In this document: one piece after another, positions 7,093 through 16,669 of the stretch
Layout of the letters: each line of letters opens with the position of its first letter
Numbering within the stretch: position 1 is the stretch's first letter
Source of the DNA: Candidatus Roslinia caecavium
GTDB lineage: Bacteria; Bacillota; Clostridia; Monoglobales; Monoglobaceae
Direction of reading: 5' to 3'
Assembly: GCA_904419955.1 (NCBI GenBank)
Contig: CAJFTO010000013.1
Span: 1 to 64,000, forward strand
Length of the DNA: 64,000 nucleotides
Translations under genes and position numbers: made by a program
The notes under the pieces: model-generated
Seen by the model: only the letters and a program-made list of their open reading frames with translations
Databases searched by the model: none
What the model was told of the DNA's origin: nothing

Positions 7093-9225
7093 CTAACGCG
7101 CCGTCGATTCAATGTTTAACGCCGATTTTTGCATTTCATTCAGATCCAAAACGCTCGCTCCGCTTTTATCAAGCTTTTCGGCGTTTCTGACGTCGCTCCC
7201 GCGGCAGGTGAACAAGAGTATCTGCCGAGTTTTAGCTTCGCCGCAGATATATTTTAAAGCCTCGTACGCCCTGCCGTCGTCAAAAGTCATGAATATATCG
7301 TCGAAGAACATCATACAATCTTCGCCGGACGTCAGTTTCGCGACCGCCATCCTTAACGCGAAATAGATCTGTTCGTACGTTCCCATACTCATATACTCCG
7401 CTTCTACATGATAGCGGTCCGAGTCGGATATCATAACGTCGAATCCGTCCGACACTCTTATATCGTTATACTTTCCATTTGTCAGGCGCATTATTATTTT
7501 TTTAGCCTCCGCATTGACGTACGGCGTAAAATCCGACTTCACCGTATTATACGCTTCGCTCAATACGTCCTCGGCCAGCTTCACCGCCTCGAGCTCGTCG
7601 TACGCCGATCTTATCCCGTTTTCAACGCTTTCGATCTCGGAGCGTATATCGGCTAAGTTGTTCTTAGATCTATATTCGTAACCGACTTTATTCTCTATCT
7701 TGGAAATATTATCGTTATTTTCGGCGATTCGCCTTTGGATATCCTCCAATAACCCGTCCGCATTTGCGGGGGCGGGCTTTGTCGTATCGATACTGTTACT
7801 GTTTTTCAGTTCTGCGGCTTCCTCTAACAGCTTATGTATTTCGTCGCTTCCGAGAAAAGCGCGGTACACGTTGTCGAGCGCTTCAAGTTCGCTCGCCGTC
7901 CGCCGGTACTCGCCGTACATAATACCAAACTCGTCTATATCTTCGCATCCAAATTCGGCCAACCGATCCCTAAGCTCTTTTTTTAATCTATCGGTCTCGG
8001 CGCTAAACTCCGCTTTTCCGTCCTCGAAATCAAGCTGCGCAAGCCGTATCAAACGCTTTAATTTCCTGCCGTAAAAACCGACGTATATACTAAGTCCGGC
8101 GCCCAAAGCCAAAACTGCTATGCCGAGAACATAAAACGCGGTCTTTACGGTCGCCGCGATCTCCGCGGCGGATACGATCTGTCCGGACGTTATCAGCAAA
8201 ACGAGTCCAAGCGCTATAAATATCAGCCCGAATCTCCCTATCGTTTTAAGTCCGCTTCTCTTTTCCTGGAGCTCGTATATATCGTTGTTCTCCAATTCTT
8301 CAACCGCCCCCGCGCGGCTTTCGAGCTTGTCGCTCAATTCGTTTATTCCGTCGACCTCGTCTTTGGTAATCCCTTGCATATTTCTGTACGCCTTTGTATT
8401 TAAGAGCGTCTTCTTTTTCTTTATGCACTGCGACAGTTTTTCCGCCCGATCGACTTTTTCTCTATCTTTATCCGCTTTTACCCTGACTTTTATCTCGCTT
8501 ACTCTGCTCTCCAATATTACATTTTCGTTTTTGAGCGCATCGATCCTCTTTTGGCAGCTTTCAATCTGCCGCTTTATATCCTCTTCCCTGAGCGCTTCCG
8601 CCTTAAGCGTTCGCCTTTTCTCCTCGAGCGAGTCTATGATCCCGGGTTTGCGTATCCTGCCGTCCGCCTTTAGTCCGACCCTTTGGCTTTTCAGCTTATC
8701 AAAAGCCTTGCTTACCGAAACGTCGTCGGCTCCCGTCTCGCTCAGATTGATAAGTTTATTGATTATCTCGTCGTCTCTGCCGCTGATTGGAACGCCGCCC
8801 TGTTTGATCCATATCGTCTTTTCAAACATCCCGCAGGACATATCGAAAATCGCTTTTCCGGGCTCGTTTACCGAATACTCAGGTATGCGCTCTCCGGTGA
8901 CCGTGTCGAAAGCTTCTATTTTGTCTCCGCTTTTCGTCTTGCCAAACTTTCTTACGATCTCTATCTCCCTCGCGCCGTCGGAAAAAACTATTGAACCCGA
9001 GCACGCCGAGCCGTCCCAAGGTCTGGCTCTTTCTCTGTCCGTCAATCCCGTTCTTCTGCTCTGCTTTTGGAACCCGTAAAACATGGTCTTGATAAACAGC
9101 TGTATGGTCGTCTTCCCGGCTTCGTTATCGCCGAATATAATATTTAATCCGTCATGCAATTTCAATTTGAAATCTTTGAATTTCCCAAAACTTTTTAAGT
9201 TGAGTTCTTTGATCGTTACCGCCAT
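7093..9225 (-). CDS. yhaN: YhaN-like AAA/SMC-type ATPase
   Basis: A 710-residue Rad50/SbcC-like ATPase. Walker A is FGDNEAGKTT (31-40). Long coiled coils flank a central pair of hydrophobic segments (about 335-390), a feature of YhaN that SbcC lacks. Near the C-terminus are SMGTYEQIYFALR, in the place of the ABC signature, and the Walker B-like MMFFDDIFMTFDD. The ATG at 9225 has GGAGAGAG upstream. The nuclease partner yhaO lies 25 bp upstream on the same strand. By analogy with SbcCD the pair should process DNA ends, and the membrane segments would tether it; both points are inferred from the family. Confidence 0.88.
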   Translation of the reverse strand: MAVTIKELNLKSFGKFKDFKLKLHDGLNIIFGDNEAGKTTIQLFIKTMFYGFQKQSRRTGLTDRERARPWDGSACSGSIVFSDGAREIEIVRKFGKTKSGDKIEAFDTVTGERIPEYSVNEPGKAIFDMSCGMFEKTIWIKQGGVPISGRDDEIINKLINLSETGADDVSVSKAFDKLKSQRVGLKADGRIRKPGIIDSLEEKRRTLKAEALREEDIKRQIESCQKRIDALKNENVILESRVSEIKVRVKADKDREKVDRAEKLSQCIKKKKTLLNTKAYRNMQGITKDEVDGINELSDKLESRAGAVEELENNDIYELQEKRSGLKTIGRFGLIFIALGLVLLITSGQIVSAAEIAATVKTAFYVLGIAVLALGAGLSIYVGFYGRKLKRLIRLAQLDFEDGKAEFSAETDRLKKELRDRLAEFGCEDIDEFGIMYGEYRRTASELEALDNVYRAFLGSDEIHKLLEEAAELKNSNSIDTTKPAPANADGLLEDIQRRIAENNDNISKIENKVGYEYRSKNNLADIRSEIESVENGIRSAYDELEAVKLAEDVLSEAYNTVKSDFTPYVNAEAKKIIMRLTNGKYNDIRVSDGFDVMISDSDRYHVEAEYMSMGTYEQIYFALRMAVAKLTSGEDCMMFFDDIFMTFDDGRAYEALKYICGEAKTRQILLFTCRGSDVRNAEKLDKSGASVLDLNEMQKSALNIESTAR

Positions 9226-9250
9226 AATATCTCTCTCCAAAACATTTCCG

Positions 9251-10381
9251 CTATTCGCCGCCGGACAGAGCGCCTAAACCGTAAGCTATCGCTTTGTTTA
9301 CGATCCTCTTCTCGTCCTCGTCTTTGGCGCGCTCAAGCCGCTCCATCATCATTCTGACGAACACGCCCCTGAGCCCGGTCTCGTCCTTATAATTAAGATA
9401 ATTCAGCGACGCGTCCGAGCCGTCCTCGATCTCTAAATAAAACGCCGCGTCTTTAAGCTGCTCCGACAGCGAAGCCAGGTCGGGCGTAAAATCTTCATCA
9501 AACGTCCCCGTCAAATCGATCCTAAAAATATCGTCCTTATCATACTTTTCGATCTCGGAAATGATCAGCTCGTAAATTCTCTGATTGTCTCCGGTCCCGG
9601 TTATATCGACCGAAATATTCCTAAAACATCTGCGGCATATTCTAACGAACTTAAGATCGTTTTCGCCCGCTTTGATATTTCCTGCTATTACGCCCTTCTC
9701 GCCGCATTCGCCGAAATTTCTTGGCTCCGGCGCCCCGGGATAGGCCGCGTATATTTCGCGCCGGTTCTTTGAACTGACAAATTTATTTATCCCGCTGAAA
9801 CTGTGAACATGCCCCAGAGCCGCATAATCGAAAGGAAATTCCTCGATAAACTCCGGATAGATCGGATTATAATCGCTGCCCGCGCCGCGGCTTACGACTT
9901 CTCCGTGCATCACAAGCACATTGGTCAGATCCGGATCGAATTCTAAGCCGTTAAACATCTTCAGCAGCGGCTCTTCCACATGCGGACTTGAAAAACTGAT
10001 CCCGTATACCGCAACACCTATCTCGTCTAAAACTATGCGCTCCGGTTCTATTGAAAACACATGAACGTTATCTCCGAAATCCTCGGACGCGTATACCGAA
10101 TCTATAGTATACGGATCGTGATTCCCCGCGGCGATAAATACCTTTACATTGGGAATTTCCGAAAACTTACGTTTCATAAAATTTATCGTTTCCGAAGATA
10201 CGTTTTCACTGTCGAATATATCTCCCGCCATAATAAGCATATCCGCGTTCGACGCAAGATCTATCGTTTTAGAAAAAGCCGCCCTCTGCTCGCTGCGTCT
10301 GAGCTCCGCCTTGCGTCTATCGAACACAGCGCCGAAAGGCGAGTCAAAATGTATATCCGCGGTATGCACAATATAAGCCAT
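9251..10381 (-). CDS. yhaO: YhaO/SbcD-like metallophosphoesterase, DNA repair exonuclease
   Basis: A 376-residue calcineurin-type phosphoesterase with all metal motifs in order: ADIHFDSPF (9-17), GDIFD (about 53), GNHDP (about 86), MHGE (about 158) and GHVH (about 190). The C-terminal half is a capping domain as in SbcD/Mre11. It should supply the nuclease for the ATPase encoded directly downstream. ATG start, GCGAGG upstream. The gene is the first of a two-gene unit. Confidence 0.9.
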   Translation of the reverse strand: MAYIVHTADIHFDSPFGAVFDRRKAELRRSEQRAAFSKTIDLASNADMLIMAGDIFDSENVSSETINFMKRKFSEIPNVKVFIAAGNHDPYTIDSVYASEDFGDNVHVFSIEPERIVLDEIGVAVYGISFSSPHVEEPLLKMFNGLEFDPDLTNVLVMHGEVVSRGAGSDYNPIYPEFIEEFPFDYAALGHVHSFSGINKFVSSKNRREIYAAYPGAPEPRNFGECGEKGVIAGNIKAGENDLKFVRICRRCFRNISVDITGTGDNQRIYELIISEIEKYDKDDIFRIDLTGTFDEDFTPDLASLSEQLKDAAFYLEIEDGSDASLNYLNYKDETGLRGVFVRMMMERLERAKDEDEKRIVNKAIAYGLGALSGGE

Positions 10382-10543
10382 ACGTATCGCCTCGCTTTGT
10401 CTAATTAAAAACCGATCGAAGCCGGCAGTCTGAAGAATAGATATTTCACGAGTCGGATCAGACTGCGGCTATAAATCGGTAATATAAATTTAGGGACGAT
10501 TAACGCCCCTGATTTGATATTTAATTCTCTCTTCTTCGCCGGA

Positions 10544-11281
10544 TTATTCTTCGTCCGGCATCTCCCATGTGTGATATACATTTTGAACGTCGTCGTTTTC
10601 TTCAAGCATATCGATCAGCTTTTCCATCTTGCTTATAGCGTCCGGATCTTCGAGAACGGTCGTGGTCTTCGGTATATAATTGATCTCGGCCTGAACGAAG
10701 TTATACCCCGCCTTTTCAAGCGCGTCTCTCGTGGAACTGAACGCCTCGGGAGAGGTCATTATCTCATAGCAGTCGTCCTCGACGTTAAAATCGTCCGCGC
10801 CAGCTTCGAGAGCGTCCATCATAAGCGTCTCCTCGTCTACGCCGTCCTGCTTCTCTATAACTATCATACCCTTGCGGTCGAACATAAATCCGACGCAGCC
10901 GGTCTGTCCCAAATTACCGCCGTTTTTGTCAAAATAATGTCTCAGATCTCCTGCCGTTCTGTTTTTGTTATCGCTCAGAGTCTCGACTATAACGGCGATC
11001 CCGTTCGGGCCGTAGCCCTCGTAGACCATCTCGAAGTACTCGTTTGCGCTGCTCTCGCCTGAAGCCTTCTTTATACTTCTCTGTATTGTGTCGTTAGGCA
11101 TATTATTCGCCTTAGCCTTTGCTATTACGTCGCGCAACTTGGAATTACTGTCCGGATCCGGACCGCCCTCCTTTACCGCGACCATCAGCTCTCTGCCTAT
11201 CTTGGTAAATATCTTTCCGCGCTTTGCGTCTATAGCGCCCTTCTTCCTCTTTATCGTAGCCCATTTCGAATGTCCTGACAT
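10544..11281 (-). CDS. yebC: YebC/PmpR family protein
   Basis: A 245-residue protein with the invariant start [20 protein letters not shown]. YebC proteins were annotated as transcriptional regulators; recent work on some members supports a role in translating difficult proline-rich sequences. Three-domain architecture and usual length. ATG with GGAGGAT upstream. It is monocistronic, with a 162-bp gap before yhaO and a 322-bp gap upstream. Confidence 0.96.
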   Translation of the reverse strand: MSGHSKWATIKRKKGAIDAKRGKIFTKIGRELMVAVKEGGPDPDSNSKLRDVIAKAKANNMPNDTIQRSIKKASGESSANEYFEMVYEGYGPNGIAVIVETLSDNKNRTAGDLRHYFDKNGGNLGQTGCVGFMFDRKGMIVIEKQDGVDEETLMMDALEAGADDFNVEDDCYEIMTSPEAFSSTRDALEKAGYNFVQAEINYIPKTTTVLEDPDAISKMEKLIDMLEENDDVQNVYHTWEMPDEE

Positions 11282-11383
11282 GTCTGTATCCTCCTATAAT
11301 GTTTGATCAAAAGTAAAATATATGTAACGCAACCGACGACGAGCATAGCCTCGCTCGCCGCAAGCGCTTAAATCACAGCATAA

Positions 11384-11410
11384 GCGCAGATACGAAATAA
11401 GCATCTGCGC
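11384..11410. other. Hairpin in the yebC upstream gap
   Basis: An 8-bp perfect stem, GCGCAGAT (11384-11391) with ATCTGCGC (11403-11410), lies in the 322-bp gap between yebC and the SPFH gene. On the plus strand a T-rich stretch follows, but no plus-strand gene precedes it; on the minus strand the tail is poor in T. Its role is unclear. Nothing else in this gap was recognised. Confidence 0.3.
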
Positions 11411-11603
11411 GTTGATATTTCTTTATATTAAATTTGTATTCGCCCGGCGTTCAAATACGCCGTAAAGTATACGCCATTTAGCCCGCCGACTCTCAGTTTA
11501 AAACGATCCGGCTTAAAACGCCGATACGCTCCGGTAAATATCGCGGCATTGCGGGATCTTAAAACCCTCCCGCTAAGCAGGCGTTATCCGCTTAAACGGC
11601 TTA

Positions 11604-12533
11604 TTATTTTTCAACTAAACCGGTAATGCTTGAAACAAGTCCCGCCAAGCCCTGGATATCCGACGGTATTATTATCTTTGTAGCCTTACCGTCCGCCGCT
11701 TTCTCAAACGCTTCAAGGCTCTTAATCGTCAGAACCTGCTGCGTCGGCTTTGACTCGTTTACCATCTTTATACCTTCCGCGGTAGCCTGCTGAACCTTTA
11801 AGATAGCTTCGGCTTCGCCTTCCGCGATCCTTATAGCGGATTCCTTATCCGCCTCGGCTTTGAGTATCTGCGAGGCCTTCTCTGCTTCCGCCTGAAGTAT
11901 CCTCGACTCCTTTTCGCCCTCCGCGACTAATATAGCCGACTTTTTCTCGCCTTCCGCGCGGAGTATAGCTTCGCGTCTTTCGCGCTCGGCTTTCATCTGC
12001 TTTTCCATCGCTTCGCGTATTCCCGCCGGAGGTATGATATTCTTGAGCTCTACTCGGTTGACCTTTATCCCCCACGGATCCGTCGCCTCGTCGAGAATAG
12101 AACGCATTTTTGTGTTTATTACGTCTCTCGAAGTCAAGCTCTCGTCAAGTTCCATATCTCCGATTATGTTTCTGAGCGTCGTAGCCGTCAGATTTTCGAT
12201 CGCCGACATAGGAAGCTCGACCCCGTACGTGTATAGCTTAGGATCGGTTATCTGATAATAAACGACCGTGTCTATCTGCATCGTAACGTTATCCTTCGTG
12301 ATGACCGGCTGCGGCGGGAAGTCGACGACCTGCTCTTTCAGCGTAACTTTTTTCACTACTCTTTCAATAAAAGGCGCCTTAAAATGAATGCCTACTCCCC
12401 AGCTTGCGCTGTACGCCCCCAAACGCTCGATCACGTATGAGTGAGCCTGAGGAACGATTTTTATATTAGCTATAGCCACTATGATTATTATCGCTAATAT
12501 AGCGATCAAAAAAAATATTCCTACTTCTCCCAT
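11604..12533 (-). CDS. SPFH/Band 7 membrane protein (QmcA/stomatin-like)
   Basis: A 309-residue protein with one N-terminal transmembrane segment (about 5-24), an SPFH domain (VPQAHSYVIERLGAY onward) and a long Glu/Lys/Ala coiled coil (about 170-260) rich in the AEGEKES type of repeat. Such proteins oligomerise into membrane microdomain scaffolds. The ATG at 12533 follows TTGGAGGCGA. The NfeD-family gene lies immediately upstream (36-bp gap), the usual SPFH-NfeD partnership. Confidence 0.92.
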   Translation of the reverse strand: MGEVGIFFLIAILAIIIIVAIANIKIVPQAHSYVIERLGAYSASWGVGIHFKAPFIERVVKKVTLKEQVVDFPPQPVITKDNVTMQIDTVVYYQITDPKLYTYGVELPMSAIENLTATTLRNIIGDMELDESLTSRDVINTKMRSILDEATDPWGIKVNRVELKNIIPPAGIREAMEKQMKAERERREAILRAEGEKKSAILVAEGEKESRILQAEAEKASQILKAEADKESAIRIAEGEAEAILKVQQATAEGIKMVNESKPTQQVLTIKSLEAFEKAADGKATKIIIPSDIQGLAGLVSSITGLVEK

Positions 12534-12569
12534 TATTTAATCGCCTCCAATCAAAATTCGACTTAAATA

Positions 12570-13013
12570 TTAATTTTCATCCGTTTTTACTTCTTCAACG
12601 ATCAATTTAACTCCCTCGATAGAGAGAATCTTGACTTTTTGTCCTTCCTTGATCGGAGAACCGTCCGCCGATTTCGCGGACCATATTTTCCCGTCGACCT
12701 TAACTTCGCCAAGTCCGTCGATCGAATCAATCGCCTTGCAGACCTCGGCGGTCATACCGATATATTTATCCGAATTTGTTCTTACCGTCTTTTTAACTTT
12801 AAGTTTATTGGCCAAAGGTCTGGTAAGCAAGATAAGGATAACCGAAGAGACCGCAAAAACGGCGACCTGACCCGGAATATCCAGCCAAATCGAGGATATT
12901 GCGGCGCAAACGCACCCAAATGCGAGCCAAATCGAAACAAGCGACACCGTGAGCGCCTCGACCGTCCCGAGCAGAACGGCAAATACAAACCAAACAATCG
13001 CTACAGGTTCCAT
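12570..13013 (-). CDS. NfeD family membrane protein
   Basis: A 147-residue short NfeD protein: two or three hydrophobic segments in the first 75 residues (start MEPVAIVWFVFAVLLG) followed by a C-terminal OB-like beta domain with GLGEVKVDGKIWSAKSADG. It partners SPFH proteins in membrane organisation. ATG start after GAGGTGGG; the downstream SPFH gene begins 36 bp later, so they are probably cotranscribed. Confidence 0.9.
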   Translation of the reverse strand: MEPVAIVWFVFAVLLGTVEALTVSLVSIWLAFGCVCAAISSIWLDIPGQVAVFAVSSVILILLTRPLANKLKVKKTVRTNSDKYIGMTAEVCKAIDSIDGLGEVKVDGKIWSAKSADGSPIKEGQKVKILSIEGVKLIVEEVKTDEN

Positions 13014-13052
13014 ATTCCCACCTCGCTTATAACTTCCAAACTTCGCCCCGGA

Positions 13053-13571
13053 TCAATACGCGCGCTTATATCCGCCGCTTCTCTTGTTGTCGGCGCTGCG
13101 CTTTAGATCCTGAAATTTCTCGTCGCTGTCGTGTTTAAATTTTTGGAGCATGTCGTCGAACGACATATTTTCCGGATCCCTTTTACGTACAAACTCAAAC
13201 TCTTCGGGGGCTTGTCTGCCTATCCCGCCGTTATTTCTCTTCTCTTTGCCGCCTTTGGCTTTCGATTTTCCCTTTCCGGATCTGTTATCCGAGTCTAACT
13301 GCTTTATGGAAAGGCTGATCTTGCCCTTTTCCACTCCTATTACCTTGACCTTTACCGTCTGTCCCTTTTTAAGGTGTTTATTTACGTCGTCTACATACTC
13401 GGTCGCAACCTCCGATATATGAACAAGCCCCGACTTTCCGCCCGGCAGCTCGACAAAAGCTCCGAACGACGTTATTCCGGTCACCTTGCCTTCAAGAACC
13501 GCTCCGACTTCAGGCGCCGTCGTCTTTTTCTTGTCGCCCGCAGCTTGTTTTTTCACCATTTCATTTTGCAT
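13053..13571 (-). CDS. S1 RNA-binding domain protein (YabR/GSP13-like)
   Basis: A 172-residue protein whose S1 domain spans about 20-95: GAVLEGKVTGITSFGAFVEL, then GLVHISEVA and GQTVKVKVIGVEKGKISLSIK. The C-terminal third is basic and charged. In Bacillus the S1 protein yabR follows divIC, exactly as here, and the fit of gene order favours this group. The first ATG has GGAGGG 13 bp upstream, rather far. An internal ATG four codons on has no better site. Confidence 0.88.
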   Translation of the reverse strand: MQNEMVKKQAAGDKKKTTAPEVGAVLEGKVTGITSFGAFVELPGGKSGLVHISEVATEYVDDVNKHLKKGQTVKVKVIGVEKGKISLSIKQLDSDNRSGKGKSKAKGGKEKRNNGGIGRQAPEEFEFVRKRDPENMSFDDMLQKFKHDSDEKFQDLKRSADNKRSGGYKRAY

Positions 13572-13675
13572 GTTATATTATTTTCCCTCCTGAGGAATGA
13601 TCAACGAACTCCTCTTTATATTATTTTTTTAATTTCTCTTATGTTATATAAAATTAGATACCGTATAAGTACGGC

Positions 13676-14077
13676 TTATCTTCCGCTGTCGCTGTTGGCG
13701 TCGATAAAAACTCTTTCGTTAGGCTCGACCAGGCCGAGTTTCTCTCTCGCCATGCGCTCTAAATAGTCGGGATCGCTGACCTCGCCGAGTTCCTGCTGAA
13801 GACGCTCCGTCTCCTGAGACGCGATGGTAATCTGTTCGTTTAGCTCCTCGACCTCGCCCTGCTTATTATGCAGATCGATTTGTTGCCATATTATCGTATA
13901 AATAAAATATATCACAAAAACGAATATACATATATTCCCTAATAATTTTTTCAGATTAACTTTTCTTGAGCCGCGCTTTTTATTCTTCCCGCGCTCATTA
14001 TCCGCCGCTTTGGCTTCGTTCAGCGCCGGATCGGCCCCGCCTACGCTTAAGGCCCCGTAATCGTTATAACTTTTCAA
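13676..14077 (-). CDS. divIC: Septum formation initiator, DivIC/FtsL-B family
   Basis: A 133-residue bitopic division protein: a basic cytosolic N-terminus, one transmembrane helix (about 49-66, FVFVIYFIYTIIW), then an extracellular coiled coil (HNKQGEVEELNEQIT) and the typical end YLERMAREKLGLVEPNERVF. It works with FtsL and DivIB in septal peptidoglycan synthesis. The start is TTG: GGGGTG sits 7 bp upstream, a stop lies just before, and no ATG occurs before the helix. It follows yabQ, as in the yabPQ-divIC-yabR order of Bacillus. Confidence 0.92.
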   Translation of the reverse strand: MKSYNDYGALSVGGADPALNEAKAADNERGKNKKRGSRKVNLKKLLGNICIFVFVIYFIYTIIWQQIDLHNKQGEVEELNEQITIASQETERLQQELGEVSDPDYLERMAREKLGLVEPNERVFIDANSDSGR

Positions 14078-14280
14078 TATTTTTCACCCCGCCTAACTAA
14101 TTACAATAATTATATAATACGCCCCCGGCTTTGTCAATGCAAAAAAGAGTATTATGGCGCATTAAATCTATATTTTTTCAAAAATACTCAATAATCTCTT
14201 TTATGCCGGAGAAATATACGTATTGCGAGGCTCTTTTGACCTTGAGCTATCGTCCCCGCGGCTAATTCGTGCAAAACCGA

Positions 14281-14310
14281 ACGGGTTTCGCCGCTAAGAA
14301 TTAAACCCGT
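14281..14310 (-). repeat. Inverted repeat enclosing the yabQ stop codon
   Basis: ACGGGTTT (14281-14288) and AAACCCGT (14303-14310) pair perfectly with the yabQ stop codon in the 14-nt loop. On the minus strand the tail is TCGGTTTTGC, a weak T-run, so it may end or slow transcription between yabQ and divIC. The rest of the 216-bp gap shows nothing I recognise. Confidence 0.45.
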
Positions 14311-14824
14311 CTCTCTCCTCTTCTTCTCCGCCGCCTCCCCGACCTGCGAAAGCGGCCGCGACCCTAAGTTTGACTCTCTCGAATACGCCGCCGGCCTTTC
14401 TGCGCGTATGCCAGCCTATGACCTTGATCGGACGATTTATCAGCTTGCAAAAGCGCTCGACCGGAAACAGCAGTATCTTTATAGCGCAGCAAATAAACCG
14501 CGCGGTCTTATTATAAATAAATCCAAAAAACCGCGCCGCCCTGTTTTTGAGCGCAAGCCTGTACAAGATAAAACCCAAACCGAACGCTATAACGCTGTAA
14601 AATCTGAATTCGCCCGCGTTTTTATAATACGCGGCGAAAAACAGTGCGATACCGCAGCCGATAAACCACAGTATATCCAAAGCGTTCACAACGACCGTGT
14701 TCTGCTTTTTTCCGCCTATCCGCCCGGCTCTGACCAGATCGTATATAAACGCCATCAAAACGCCGCATAAGACCGACCACAAAAAATAGTTCCATTCCAC
14801 TCCTTGATACTTATCCACTTTCAT
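14294..14824 (-). CDS. yabQ: Spore cortex biosynthesis protein YabQ
   Basis: About 176 residues with four hydrophobic segments in the first 120 (FLWSVLCGVLMAFIYDLVRA, then ALDILWFIGCGIALFFAAYY and others) and a basic, Glu-rich tail. YabQ is an outer-forespore membrane protein needed for cortex formation. The start is uncertain: GGAG lies only 2 bp before the ATG at 14824, while a GTG two codons later has ideal spacing. The gene is between yabP and divIC, the standard order. Confidence 0.9.
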   Translation of the reverse strand: MKVDKYQGVEWNYFLWSVLCGVLMAFIYDLVRAGRIGGKKQNTVVVNALDILWFIGCGIALFFAAYYKNAGEFRFYSVIAFGLGFILYRLALKNRAARFFGFIYNKTARFICCAIKILLFPVERFCKLINRPIKVIGWHTRRKAGGVFERVKLRVAAAFAGRGGGGEEEERDGFNS

Positions 14825-14852
14825 CACTCCGTACTATGTATTTTATAAACAT

Positions 14853-15131
14853 TTATCTGAATAATTTGCCAAAGAATCCCGTCTCCTCCGCCTGCGGTTC
14901 CTCGTCGTTTAAATATTCCAGCCTGTCAACGACGCCCTCTACCAATAATTCTCCATTCGAGGTATTGAGCTGGTTTATTTTAAAATCGCGTCCGAGCAGC
15001 TCCATAATGCCGAAGTTCGTCGCTATAACTATCTTCTCCTCGTCGAAGCTTATGACGTCGTCCACCGCCGTGACGGAGATATTATATCTATTTTCCAGCT
15101 TCACAAGATGTTGTTTCATGTTTTCTTCCAT
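14853..15131 (-). CDS. yabP: Sporulation protein YabP
   Basis: A 92-residue protein of the YabP/YqfC family: MEENMKQHLVKLENRYNISV, then a small beta-rich core with VDDVISFDEEKIVIATNFGIM. In Bacillus it belongs to the mother-cell (sigma-E) programme and is cotranscribed with yabQ. The ATG at 15131 follows AAAGGGAGGGAG. An upstream in-frame start would bury that ribosome site. yabQ begins 28 bp later. Confidence 0.92.
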   Translation of the reverse strand: MEENMKQHLVKLENRYNISVTAVDDVISFDEEKIVIATNFGIMELLGRDFKINQLNTSNGELLVEGVVDRLEYLNDEEPQAEETGFFGKLFR

Positions 15132-15433
15132 ACATACTCCCTCCCTTTTCCGCTTTTTAAAAGATCTGATCATAAAATCCGCATATTTAATATTATTCAG
15201 AGCCGCGCGCTTTTATGCGGCGCATAAAAAAATAGCCGAAGCGTTTGCGAGCCTATCCGACCGAAATTCTTACCGCGTAAATCGAGCAGGACGAATTTCT
15301 CACGCTCGAAAACTCCCAACTCTTCGCGCCGCCTCGAGCAGTCCGGCGCCACTCGCCGCTCGGCCGCGCGCTTCCCGCTATCCGGGTGCGTCGGCGGTCT
15401 TTCTCTCGTTAAAGCTCGCCGGCGCCGAGCGCA

Positions 15434-15465
15434 CAAAAAAACCGCCCGCGCAAAACCGCGGACGG
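15434..15465 (-). terminator. Terminator of the stalk-domain gene
   Basis: On the minus strand, CCGTCCGCG pairs with CGCGGGCGG (9 bp, one G-U) followed by TTTTTTTG. It lies just past the 15481 stop codon. The remaining 300 bp to yabP are GC-rich, without a recognisable gene. Confidence 0.85.
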
Positions 15466-15480
15466 CCCCGTATTTATTAT

Positions 15481-16617
15481 TTATCGATATTCTGCCGCGC
15501 TCATTCCTCCGGTCTTTAAATCGATGACGTAGTCCTTATCGTAATGAAAATAAACCTTCTCGCCGGTCTTATCTACGACTACGTTCTCAAAATATTTATT
15601 CCCCCAAAAACTGACCGACTGAAATTCCTGATCGTAGCATATCTCGGTTCCGTCGGCCGCGATCCTGCGCAGATACTCGCTTCCTCCGTGCGCGTTCGCC
15701 TGACTCATATACAAGAAGGTATACTCGTCGGTCTCGAGGCTGTCGATAACTGTGAAGAATTGCTCTTCGTAGTATTCTATCCTCTCTTCGCGGGTCGGCT
15801 GAGCGGGCTCGACGTCCGCGAGGACTTCGCCGACTTTATCCGGATAAAAATAATAAAAAGTCGCGATCTGATCGGTCATAAGCTCATATTGACCTCCGTC
15901 GCCTACATAAAAATTATAGGTCGGACGTCTGAAACAGTAACCTATCAGTACGCCGTCCGAAACGATCTCCCGGAAAGGTCTTTCCCATTCCGAAGCCCCG
16001 GCTATGCTCGCGCCGATACCTCCGTATTGCAGCGGATCCGACTCGAAAACCGCGGCGATATTATCGGTCGTCTCAGTAAGTTCCAGCGAAACGCGTTTTT
16101 CGTCCAAAATATTAAATATATCGTCAGTCGGATACATAAACTCCAGTTCAATAACGCGGCTATCCGGATCCCAGATATATTTGCCTCCGATATCCGAAAA
16201 CTCCCGATCGGCGCCCAGATCCTCGATCGCTACCGCAGTCTTGCCGTTTAAAGCGTACGCTGGCAATTTCCGGTCGTAAATATACGTCGCTATATCGGTC
16301 TCATATATATCGCCCACGACCGTGCCAGGACTTTCAGCGGATACGTTCTCGCCGCTTTTAAGATCGTCCGGCGCAAGGCTCCAAAACAGCAGCGTCCGCA
16401 GCCCGTCGTTATATTCGTAACCGTCCGTTATATCCTCGATAATAACCGCGGTCTTGCCCCCGATATTATAGGACGGAACGGTCACTCCGTTAACTACCGC
16501 TTTGATATCCGTCGCATAGATATTCCCGATCGCGTCTCCCGTAGCCGCATACGCCGTCAAAAGCGTACAGCTTATGCATATAACGGCAAAAATACAAACG
16601 TAAAGATATTTTTTCAT
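15481..16617 (-). CDS. Secreted protein with two copper amine oxidase N-like (stalk) modules
   Basis: A 378-residue exported protein. A signal peptide (MKKYLYVCIFAVICISCTLL...AYA) is followed by two similar modules, about 30-95 and 100-165, each reading G-[ND]-IYxTDI, then [LV]P[SA]Y...GKTAV and ED...Y, which is the pattern of the copper amine oxidase N-terminal (stalk) domain of clostridial surface proteins. The C-terminal 200 residues match nothing I recognise, though they contain YVGDGGQYEL and a DKVGEVLADVEPAQP linker. The binding target is unknown. It has its own terminator and starts 52 bp after the vanZ-like gene. Confidence 0.7.
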   Translation of the reverse strand: MKKYLYVCIFAVICISCTLLTAYAATGDAIGNIYATDIKAVVNGVTVPSYNIGGKTAVIIEDITDGYEYNDGLRTLLFWSLAPDDLKSGENVSAESPGTVVGDIYETDIATYIYDRKLPAYALNGKTAVAIEDLGADREFSDIGGKYIWDPDSRVIELEFMYPTDDIFNILDEKRVSLELTETTDNIAAVFESDPLQYGGIGASIAGASEWERPFREIVSDGVLIGYCFRRPTYNFYVGDGGQYELMTDQIATFYYFYPDKVGEVLADVEPAQPTREERIEYYEEQFFTVIDSLETDEYTFLYMSQANAHGGSEYLRRIAADGTEICYDQEFQSVSFWGNKYFENVVVDKTGEKVYFHYDKDYVIDLKTGGMSAAEYR

Positions 16618-16669
16618 CGTCCTCTTCTCCTTTCCGATCCGCTTGCGTCGGTTTTATACGCCGACGCCT